Shown here one piece after another: positions 1-5,706 of a DNA stretch of 11,005 bases (the stretch's first letter is position 1; every line of letters begins with the position of its first letter). The translations under genes and the position numbers were made by a program. Under the pieces are notes generated by a model, which worked only from the letters and a program-made list of their open reading frames with translations, was not told the DNA's origin and did no database searches. This DNA is from Pseudonocardiales bacterium (GTDB lineage Bacteria; Actinomycetota; Actinomycetes; Mycobacteriales; Jatrophihabitantaceae): NCBI GenBank assembly GCA_030840415.1, contig JAVEEO010000165.1:1-11005 (forward strand), written 5' to 3'.

Positions 1-21
1 CCGGCTCCGGCCGGCACTACC

Positions 22-1062
22 GTGGTCGGTGTGCAGCACAACCCCGCCGCCCCGGCCTGCACCCGCATCGGCCTGGTGATCCACCACGGCCGTCCCGCCG
101 CGGTGGCTGCCGCTGACCGGGTACGCACCTGGGCTGCGGCTCGCGGCCTCGCGGTCACCGAGCTCGACGCCTGGCAGGACGCGGCCCAGGACGGCCGACC
201 GGCCAGCACCCGCCGCAACTCCGCCGAAGAGGTGGCTGCCGGTGGCCACCCGGACCTGATCGTCACCGTCGGCGGCGACGGCACCTTCCTGCGCGGCGCC
301 CGGATCGCTGCCCAGGACGGCGTGCCGGTGCTCGGCGTCAACGTCGGCCGGGTCGGCTTCCTCACCGAGGTCGAGCCCGACGACGTCGAATCCGCGCTGG
401 GCGCCTTCGTCGCCGGCCGGGCCCAGCTCGACGAGCGGCAGATGCTGACCATGCGGGCGTCCCGCCCGCTGAACATCCCGGCGGGCCTGCAGTCGGTGCT
501 GTGCTACGGCCGGGGGCCGCTGCTGCCGCCACCACCGCGACGAAACACCGACTGCGTCGACGGCGTCGACCTCGACGTCACCGCGGTCAACGACATCGTG
601 TTCGAGAAGCTGTCGCGCGACCGGCAGGCCAGCCTCGGGGTCTACGTCGACGGCACCCTGTTCGCCAGCTACTCCGCCGACGCGCTGATCGTGGCAAGCC
701 CCACCGGCTCCACCGCCTACAACTTCGCCGCCGGTGGGCCGATCATCTCGCCCCGGGTGCGGGCCCTGATCTTCACGCCGGTGGCCGCCCACATGGTGTT
801 CAACCGCAGCCTGGTGGTGGCCGCCGACGAGGAGATCACCGTCCGGGTGCTGGAGCGCTCAGGCCAGGTCGCGGTGAGCGTCGACGGCCAGGTACGCGGG
901 GTGCTCGATCCCGGCGACTGGGTCAGCGTGCTGCCGGCCGCCCGGCCGGCCAGGCTGGTCCGGCTGGGGCCCTCGGACTTCTACGCCCGGCTGCGCTCCC
1001 GGTTCGGGCTCGCCGACGCCCCGGCCGCGGTGGCGGACAACACCGTCACACCGTCGCGATAG
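22..1062 (+). CDS. nadK: NAD(+) kinase, start uncertain
   Basis: ATP-dependent NAD kinase, a cytosolic enzyme that phosphorylates NAD to NADP. Numbering from the GTG at 22, the diagnostic GGDGT motif is at residues 84-88, followed by a GVNxGRxGFL block (105-114), the NE/D-type motif as V-N-D (189-191), and SPTGSTAY plus GGP (226-240). These are the family's ATP and NAD binding segments. The protein is 346 residues against about 300 usually. The excess is mostly an insertion at about 147-186, rich in Pro and Arg, between the two domains. The start is not secure: the frame is open back to base 1, no ribosome binding site precedes the GTG, and family similarity begins only near residue 15, so the true start may lie upstream or slightly downstream. 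It is not next to recN, which often follows nadK in actinobacteria. It could be a second, divergent NAD kinase copy. Confidence 0.88.
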   Translation: MVGVQHNPAAPACTRIGLVIHHGRPAAVAAADRVRTWAAARGLAVTELDAWQDAAQDGRPASTRRNSAEEVAAGGHPDLIVTVGGDGTFLRGARIAAQDGVPVLGVNVGRVGFLTEVEPDDVESALGAFVAGRAQLDERQMLTMRASRPLNIPAGLQSVLCYGRGPLLPPPPRRNTDCVDGVDLDVTAVNDIVFEKLSRDRQASLGVYVDGTLFASYSADALIVASPTGSTAYNFAAGGPIISPRVRALIFTPVAAHMVFNRSLVVAADEEITVRVLERSGQVAVSVDGQVRGVLDPGDWVSVLPAARPARLVRLGPSDFYARLRSRFGLADAPAAVADNTVTPSR

Positions 1063-1088
1063 CGACACCGTCACACCGTCGCGATAGC
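1041..1088. repeat. Tandem 23-bp direct repeat across the nadK stop codon
   Basis: The bases at 1041-1063 recur exactly at 1066-1088, giving two copies with a period of 25 bp. Each copy carries the same in-register codons for Thr-Val-Thr-Pro-Ser-Arg and a TAG. The nadK frame stops in the first copy (1060-1062), and the second copy lies just outside the gene. It is probably a recent slippage or duplication event. No function is evident. Confidence 0.85.
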
Positions 1089-1187
1089 AGCCAGGACCCG
1101 AGCCCCACGGCAGGACGGCTGCCGGTCGCGAGGCACGATGGAGGTACGAGCCGAACCAAGGCCGTGCCTGCTACGAGGAGTTCGCGC
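1063..1187. other. Intergenic region nadK / aldo-keto reductase
   Basis: This 125-bp spacer holds the second copy of the 23-bp repeat. It also has a GC-rich 6-bp hairpin (CGGCAG at 1108-1113, CTGCCG at 1119-1124, 5-base loop) without a T-run. That hairpin could weakly terminate nadK transcription. A promoter for the reductase would be expected between the hairpin and 1175, but I found no convincing -35/-10 pair and do not call one. Confidence 0.5.
1175..1180 (+). promoter_or_regulatory. Ribosome binding site of the aldo-keto reductase
   Basis: GAGGAG lies 7 bases upstream of the ATG at 1188. It fixes that ATG as the start even though the reading frame is open much further upstream, back into nadK. 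Confidence 0.8.
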
Positions 1188-2024
1188 ATGACAACAGTTC
1201 CGAGCATTTCCCTCAACAACGGTGTCCAGATTCCGCAGCTGGGCTTCGGCGTGTTCCAGATCAAGCCCGAGGACACCGTCGAAGCGGTCACCGAGGCGCT
1301 GCGCATCGGCTACCGGCACATCGACACCGCGCAGATGTACGGCAACGAGAAGCAGGTCGGACAGGCGATCGCCCGGTCCGAGCTGGACCCGTCCGAGATC
1401 TTCGTGACCAGCAAGCTGAACAACAACCGGCAGAGCTTCGACGACGCGCTGCGGGCCTTCGACCAGAGCCTGGCCGACCTGGGCCTGGATCGGGTCGACC
1501 TGTTCCTGATCCACTGGCCGCTGGCCACCGTCCGGGACTTCACCGAGGCCTGGCGGGCACTGGAGCGGGCCTACTCCGAGGGCCGGGTCCGCTCGATCGG
1601 CGTCTCGAACTTCCAGCCGCACCACCTGCGCCGGCTGCATGCCGAGACCGAGGTGCCGCCCGCGGTCAACCAGATCGAGGCGCATCCCTACCTGGTCCAG
1701 GACGAAGTGCGCGCCTTCAACGCCGAGCACCAGATCGCCACCGAGGCGTGGTCGCCGATCGCTCAGGGCCTGGTGCTCGATGACCCCGCGATCCTCGAAC
1801 TGGCCCAGCAACACGACCGGACGCCGGCTCAACTGGTGCTGCGCTGGCATATCCAACTCGGCAACATCGTCTTTCCCAAGTCGATCAACCCGAAGCGGAT
1901 GCAGGAGAACTTCGACCTCTTCGACTTCGAGCTGTCCGAGACCGACCTGGGAATGATCTCCAGCCTGAACCGCGACCAGCGCACCGGACCGGATCCGGAC
2001 ACCTTCGACTACGTCCCCAGCTGA
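1188..2024 (+). CDS. Aldo-keto reductase (2,5-diketo-D-gluconate reductase-like)
   Basis: A 278-residue NADPH-dependent aldo-keto reductase, a single-domain TIM barrel that reduces aldehydes or ketones in the cytosol. The full catalytic tetrad is visible: D46, Y51, K76 and H109, in the contexts GYRHIDTAQMYGNE, TSK and LIHWP. Other family marks are the GVSNF block (138-142), NQIEAHPY (161-168), and the NADPH-clamp segment FPKS with R237 and EN at 240-241 (229-241). The length is normal for the bacterial AKR5-type group. The start follows a good GAGGAG site. The gene stands alone on the plus strand, separated from nadK by 125 bp and convergent with the next gene. The physiological substrate cannot be read from the sequence; 2,5-diketogluconate is only the usual family label. 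There is no sign that it belongs to the minus-strand biosynthetic operon. Confidence 0.93.
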   Translation: MTTVPSISLNNGVQIPQLGFGVFQIKPEDTVEAVTEALRIGYRHIDTAQMYGNEKQVGQAIARSELDPSEIFVTSKLNNNRQSFDDALRAFDQSLADLGLDRVDLFLIHWPLATVRDFTEAWRALERAYSEGRVRSIGVSNFQPHHLRRLHAETEVPPAVNQIEAHPYLVQDEVRAFNAEHQIATEAWSPIAQGLVLDDPAILELAQQHDRTPAQLVLRWHIQLGNIVFPKSINPKRMQENFDLFDFELSETDLGMISSLNRDQRTGPDPDTFDYVPS

Positions 2025-2039
2025 TCGTCTGCTGAACCG

Positions 2040-2083
2040 ACCGGCCGGGGCTGACCGACAGCTCCAGTCAGCCCTGGCCCGGT
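2040..2083. terminator. Bidirectional hairpin terminator candidate between convergent genes
   Basis: This is a long inverted repeat with an 8-bp perfect core (GGGCTGAC at 2048-2055, GTCAGCCC at 2067-2074) and an 11-base loop. The stem continues outwards through 2045-2047/2075-2077 (one G-T pair) and 2040-2044/2079-2083 (ACCGG/CCGGT), with one bulged base at 2078. That gives a stem of about 16 pairs. It lies between the reductase stop (2024) and the end of the minus-strand gene, whose stop codon (2068-2070) sits inside the right arm. There is no T-run on either side, as is common for terminators in high-GC actinobacteria. It can fold from either strand, so it probably serves both genes. Confidence 0.72.
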
Positions 2084-2523
2084 TGCTGCTCGCGGTGCTT
2101 CATCTCGGCCTCGTAGATGTGCATCGTGCCGCCGGCCAACCGCTGCCGGACCTCGGCCTCGACGGCCCGGAACGGCTGCCAGTACTGGGCGTCGTACTGC
2201 TCGACGATCTGGAACGTCCAGCAGCCAGGGATCACGTCGCGCCCGACCAGCAGGTCGGCCACCTGGCGGGCGGTTTCGTGCTCGCCCGCGTCGTGCAGGG
2301 CCTGCACTGCCTCCTGCAGGGTCAGGTCGGCCCGGCCGGAACGGCGGTGGAAGGTGTAGAGCAGGCCGCGGGCCTCCTCCACCACCTCCAATGCCTCGGA
2401 CAGCTTTCCCAGCGCCGCTACCAGCTCGTCGCCGGCGCCGGCCGGCCGCTGCTTGGCCACCGGCCGCTCCGGGTGGGCCGCCGGGCCGAACTGCTTCAGC
2501 AGTTCCTGGTGTCCATCGGCCAT
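2068..2523 (-). CDS. Conserved actinobacterial protein of unknown function
   Basis: A 151-residue soluble protein that I do not recognise as a characterised family. A hydrophilic N-terminus (1-33, Pro/Ala/Arg) is followed by a largely helical Ala/Leu/Glu region. The segment at about 55-105 (LLYTFHRRSG, ADLTLQEAV, LLVGRDVIPG) and the aromatic-rich WTFQIVEQYDAQYWQPF stretch look conserved in the manner of small actinobacterial hypothetical proteins. There is no signal peptide and no membrane segment. The start codon overlaps the stop of the upstream LapA-domain gene by one base (TGATG at 2521-2525) and has no good binding site of its own, so it is probably translated by coupling. It likely works with, or is at least co-expressed with, the membrane protein. 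No enzymatic motif is visible. Confidence 0.75.
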   Translation of the reverse strand: MADGHQELLKQFGPAAHPERPVAKQRPAGAGDELVAALGKLSEALEVVEEARGLLYTFHRRSGRADLTLQEAVQALHDAGEHETARQVADLLVGRDVIPGCWTFQIVEQYDAQYWQPFRAVEAEVRQRLAGGTMHIYEAEMKHREQQPGQG

Positions 2524-2972
2524 CAGCCGACGTTCCGGCCGGTGGGGACGTTCTTACGCAACGCCCGGCGCAGTTGCATGATCCGAAGGCTGCCGGGAAT
2601 CGCGACCAGCAGCACTCCCACCACCGCGGCCAGCAGGATCGTCAGGGCCAGCGAGAACTGCCCGTGCCAGCCGAAGAAGTGGATGGTGACCCGCCGCGAG
2701 TTCTGGCCGATGAAGATGACGAGCAGGATCACGAACAGCGCGGTCGCGATCAGGCCGATCCAGACTCCGCTGACCTTGGTGGCCTGGACGTGCCCGCGTT
2801 CGTTGAACCCCGGAGCCGGACTGCTGGCCATGGAGGTGCCGGCAACCGGCTCGCGCTCGGCCGGTTCCGCGGGGTAGCCGGCCGTCGGCGGGCTGACCCG
2901 CGGCCCGGTGCCGGGCGCGCCTGCGAGGTCCGAACTCGATCGGGGCAAGGGAGGGTTGGCAGGATCGGTCAT
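2523..2972 (-). CDS. LapA-domain (DUF1049) two-pass membrane protein
   Basis: A 149-residue protein with a long Pro/Ser/Gly-rich N-terminal tail (about 1-65). It has two membrane helices at about 70-88 and 107-125, joined by a segment reading GQNSRRVTIHFFGW. The QN...V-T-hydrophobic-GW pattern between two helices, plus a basic C-terminal stretch (LRRALRKN), is typical of the lipopolysaccharide assembly protein A domain. Actinobacteria have no classical LPS, so the E. coli LapA role in LpxC turnover cannot simply be transferred. A general envelope or membrane-scaffold role is all that can be said. The ATG at 2972 is chosen because AAGGAG lies 6 bases upstream; an in-frame ATG at 3017 lacks such a site. 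The gene is followed directly by the 151-residue protein. Confidence 0.82.
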   Translation of the reverse strand: MTDPANPPLPRSSSDLAGAPGTGPRVSPPTAGYPAEPAEREPVAGTSMASSPAPGFNERGHVQATKVSGVWIGLIATALFVILLVIFIGQNSRRVTIHFFGWHGQFSLALTILLAAVVGVLLVAIPGSLRIMQLRRALRKNVPTGRNVG

Positions 2973-3092
2973 GGCGAACTCCTTAGGCGCCGCGGCAGAA
3001 ACCACGCTGTTGGGCATCTCACGGCCTGAGGAAACGGTACCTCGCAGGCCGGCACCACACCCTGCGGACGTGCCGTTGGTGCTCCGGCTCGC
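2973..3092. other. Spacer between the biosynthetic operon and the lapA-like pair
   Basis: About 120 bp separate the stop of the flavoprotein gene from the LapA-domain start, the largest gap on the minus strand here. It marks the likely downstream end of the operon and should carry the promoter of the lapA-like pair. I see no strong terminator hairpin. TACCGT reads on the minus strand as a possible -10 element, but no matching -35 is evident, so no promoter is called. Confidence 0.45.
2979..2984 (-). promoter_or_regulatory. Ribosome binding site of the LapA-domain gene
   Basis: AAGGAG on the minus strand lies 6 bases before the ATG at 2972. It decides the start against the in-frame ATG 45 bases upstream. 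Confidence 0.8.
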
Positions 3093-4928
3093 TCAGAGCG
3101 CAGCCGGCACCCGGTCCGTCGCGAACAGCGCGCTGACGCACCGGTGCGCGTCGTGCACCGGCCTGCAGAAGGTACCCGGTGAGGGCACCAGGTGGTTGTA
3201 GAAGGTGGCGCCCTCACACAGCGGGCCGAGTACCGACAGTCGCCGCTCGGGGTGGCCGTCGGCGTCGAGTGGATGCTGCTCGGCGTCGACGTCGATGCCC
3301 ACCAGTTGCCTGCTGCCCGGCCGGTGCGGCCGGATCCAGCCTTTGCGGCATAGGGCATTCAGCAACGGGCTGGCCGAACCGGCCACCGCCGGCGGCGCCA
3401 CCCGGGCCGCCACCAGCCAGTCCGCCTGCTCGGCGCACGGCTCGGCCAGCCTGGTCGAGGCCAGCTGCCAGCGTCCCGCCCGCCAGCGCACTGACGCGGC
3501 CGGCCCGAACGGCGCCGAGGCCAGGCCCGCCTCCAGCAGCGCCAGCAGTTCCAGGTGTCGCTCGTACTGCGGCCCGACCACCGCCCGGTTCAGCGCCGGA
3601 ACGATCCGGGCGGCGAAGGCCTCCCCCGACTCCGGTGTCAGGCCACCGAAGTCGACGACGTAGCGGAACTGCTCGCGCAGTGCGCGCAGCACGTCCAGGG
3701 CACCCTTGACCGGGCTGCCGGCGAAGCCGTGCACCGCCTCGGCCAGGTCGGCACGGAGCTCGGCCGCCAGCCATCGCTGATAGGCGCTGCCGCTGCGCAG
3801 CGACATCGCGGCTGATCCGTCCAGCGCCGCCGCCGGATCAAACGGGCCGAGCCGGCGGTCCAGGCCGTCCAGCACCGCGACAATTTCCTCAGCACCGGCG
3901 GCCGCCAACCGGTCCACCAGGGCCGCCTCGGCTGCCAGGCCCGCGCACCGGGCCTGGGTGCGCCGGTAGGCGATGCGGACCTCGGTCAGCACCAGCGGCC
4001 AGACGTCGCGCTCGAAGTCCAGCGGAGCCCGCCGCTGCTCGCGGAGCCGGTCGATCGCCGGCCGGGTGAAGACCAGCGGCAGGTAGGCCGGCCCGAACTC
4101 GACGACCCGGGGACGCGCCCGGCACGGCAGGCCGGAGCGCGAGTAGAACAGCAGCCGTGGTTCCCGCCCGCTGGCAAGGTAGCGCAGCCGGTCGCCGTCC
4201 GGCACGAACCGGCCGCCCCGACCGACGGTCAGGCAGGACATCGCATCGATCGCCGACAGCCCGAACCCGCCGATCGCCACGCTCTGGCCGGCGCCGATCC
4301 CGGCCAGCCGGTCCGGCAGCGGGTACGGCTCGGCGATCAGCCGGTGCGCCCCGGGCCGGCCGGCGTCGGCCGGCGCATTGGCGGTGTAGCCGGTGGTCAG
4401 GAAGGCATGCCGCACCGTCAGTTCGGCGCCGTCGGACAGCGTGACGGCCAGCAGATCCTGCGGACCCGACCGCAGGTCCACTGCCTGCCCGCGGTGCATC
4501 CGGACCGACAGGTGCGGTGGCAGCTCGGCCAGCAGTTGGTGCAGGAACCACCGCAGGTACTGCCCGAGCACCCGGCGCGGCAGGAAGTCCGTCGGCCGGA
4601 TCGGCCGGCCGGTACTGCCCACCGTGAACCCGTCCTCGGCAAGGCGCAGTCCGCGCCCGCTGGCCCACTCGTAGAGCGACGGCCCGGTACCGCGAACCTG
4701 GTCGCCCACCGTGCAGGCGTCGGGAAACATCGACACCTGGCCACAGGTGGTGTTGAGCAACAGGTAGTCCGGCTGGGCCAGGGCATGCACGCCGGCCCCG
4801 TCACCGACCGGGTCGATCACCTCGACCCTGACCGGAACCGCCGGGTCGGCCAGCGCCAGCACCCGTTCGAGCACTCCGAGCCCGCGGGAGCCCAGGCCGA
4901 TGATGGCCACCGACATCTCAGCGGGCAT
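3093..4928 (-). CDS. FAD/NAD(P)-binding flavoprotein, HpyO/CreE-type
   Basis: A 611-residue oxidoreductase with two dinucleotide-binding folds. The N-terminal FAD site has IIGLGSRGLG (GxGxxG at 11-16) with D39 ending the second strand. It is followed by the GDGxGVHALAQPDYLLLNT segment (42-60) and VSMFPD (65-70), then FLPRRVLGQYL (115-125), TTGY (178-181) and a second Rossmann site GGFGLSAID (220-228). This order matches the FAD-NAD(P)-binding family that includes FAD-dependent urate hydroxylase HpyO and the aspartate N-monooxygenase CreE. The C-terminal 350 residues have no motif I can name. The ATG at 4928 has a strong AGGAGGT site 5 bases upstream. As last gene of the operon, after a 37-bp gap, it probably tailors the product by hydroxylation or N-oxygenation. 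The substrate is unknown, and a housekeeping role is possible. Confidence 0.82.
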   Translation of the reverse strand: MPAEMSVAIIGLGSRGLGVLERVLALADPAVPVRVEVIDPVGDGAGVHALAQPDYLLLNTTCGQVSMFPDACTVGDQVRGTGPSLYEWASGRGLRLAEDGFTVGSTGRPIRPTDFLPRRVLGQYLRWFLHQLLAELPPHLSVRMHRGQAVDLRSGPQDLLAVTLSDGAELTVRHAFLTTGYTANAPADAGRPGAHRLIAEPYPLPDRLAGIGAGQSVAIGGFGLSAIDAMSCLTVGRGGRFVPDGDRLRYLASGREPRLLFYSRSGLPCRARPRVVEFGPAYLPLVFTRPAIDRLREQRRAPLDFERDVWPLVLTEVRIAYRRTQARCAGLAAEAALVDRLAAAGAEEIVAVLDGLDRRLGPFDPAAALDGSAAMSLRSGSAYQRWLAAELRADLAEAVHGFAGSPVKGALDVLRALREQFRYVVDFGGLTPESGEAFAARIVPALNRAVVGPQYERHLELLALLEAGLASAPFGPAASVRWRAGRWQLASTRLAEPCAEQADWLVAARVAPPAVAGSASPLLNALCRKGWIRPHRPGSRQLVGIDVDAEQHPLDADGHPERRLSVLGPLCEGATFYNHLVPSPGTFCRPVHDAHRCVSALFATDRVPAAL

Positions 4929-4933
4929 GGGCT

Positions 4934-4940
4934 ACCTCCT
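4934..4940 (-). promoter_or_regulatory. Strong ribosome binding site of the flavoprotein gene
   Basis: AGGAGGT on the minus strand lies 5 bases before the ATG at 4928, close to the ideal anti-16S match. It is the strongest binding site in the window. The flavoprotein is also the one gene after the overlapping block that is not stop/start coupled, so it can be loaded independently. Confidence 0.85.
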
Positions 4941-4950
4941 GGGCTGACGA

Positions 4951-4970
4951 CCTGAGTCCGAGGGCTCAGG
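4951..4970 (-). other. Small intercistronic hairpin AlaX / flavoprotein
   Basis: CCTGAG (4951-4956) and CTCAGG (4965-4970) form a perfect 6-bp stem with an 8-base loop. The hairpin overlaps the AlaX stop codon (4966-4968) and precedes the flavoprotein binding site. There is no T-run, so it is more likely an RNA-stability or pausing element than a terminator. It may also be fortuitous at this base composition. Confidence 0.35.
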
Positions 4971-5706
4971 GGCTGAGCCGGATGCGTACCCGGCGGTTCT
5001 GGCGTCCCTTGTTCTCCACCTTGTGGATCTGGATCTGGCCGATCTGCCGGGTGGAGGCGACGTGCGTCCCGCCGTCGGCCTGGGCGTCCAGGCCGACGAT
5101 GTCGACGATCCGCAGTTCGGCGGTCTCCGGCGGGAACACCGCCTGGGTACGGATGATGTCCGGAATGGCCAGCGCCTGTTCCCGGGGCAGCAGCCGCACC
5201 TCGATCGCCCGGTCCGCGGCGATCTCGGCGTTGACCGCGTCCTCCAGGCTCTGCTTGAAGCCGGCCGGGATCTCGGGCAGGTTGAAGTCCATCCGCGCCT
5301 CGCCGGGTTCCATGTTCCCGCCGGTGACCAGCGCGCCGAAATCGCGGAACACCGTGCCGCACAGCACGTGCAGGCCGGAGTGGGTTCGCATCAGCGTGCT
5401 GCGCCGGACGTCGTCGAGCGCGCCGTGCACCGCGGTGCCGGCCGGCGGCACCGGATCCTCCGCAGCGGGCAGCAGGAAGAGGTCCTCACCCTTGCGGGTG
5501 CCCACGATCCGGGTCTGCACGCCACCCCAGATCAGTACGCCGTGATCGGGTGGTTGGCCGCCACCGCCGGGATAGAAGGCAGACCGGTCCAGCACGATGC
5601 CGGCCTCGGGATCGGCCGGATCGGACCACAGGACGGTGCAATCCCATTCCCGCAGGGTGACGTCCTCCCAGTCCAGCCGATGGGTGTGGTGAGTATGTTC
5701 TTTCAT
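4966..5706 (-). CDS. AlaX-type alanyl-tRNA editing protein (trans-editing deacylase)
   Basis: A 246-residue stand-alone homologue of the AlaRS editing domain, which hydrolyses mischarged tRNA in the cytosol. FYPGGGGQPPDHG (44-56) is the AlaRS/AlaX glycine-rich motif. HSGLH (109-113) is the metal-binding HxxxH. GGTHV (211-215) carries the third metal histidine, H214. The tail HKVENKGRQNRRV is also typical of the family. The residue four before H214, a cysteine in the classical CxxxH metal motif, is Asp210 here. There is no tRNA-synthetase catalytic domain and no C-Ala domain, as in the medium-size AlaX class. The start ATG overlaps the ATP-grasp stop (ATGA, 5703-5706), with GGAAGGGG upstream. 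Being embedded in a non-proteinogenic amino acid operon suggests it clears tRNA mischarged with that amino acid. General Ser/Gly-tRNA(Ala) proofreading is the alternative. Confidence 0.88.
   Translation of the reverse strand: MKEHTHHTHRLDWEDVTLREWDCTVLWSDPADPEAGIVLDRSAFYPGGGGQPPDHGVLIWGGVQTRIVGTRKGEDLFLLPAAEDPVPPAGTAVHGALDDVRRSTLMRTHSGLHVLCGTVFRDFGALVTGGNMEPGEARMDFNLPEIPAGFKQSLEDAVNAEIAADRAIEVRLLPREQALAIPDIIRTQAVFPPETAELRIVDIVGLDAQADGGTHVASTRQIGQIQIHKVENKGRQNRRVRIRLSP

Noticed and set aside
501..1187. Long open frame running through nadK into the aldo-keto reductase
   Set aside because: The upstream part is Arg/Pro-rich out-of-frame reading of nadK. The reductase has its own ATG with a good ribosome binding site at 1188.
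1071..1856. Open frame antisense to the reductase
   Set aside because: It has no family motif and lies opposite a gene with a full catalytic tetrad. Such frames are expected at this G+C content.
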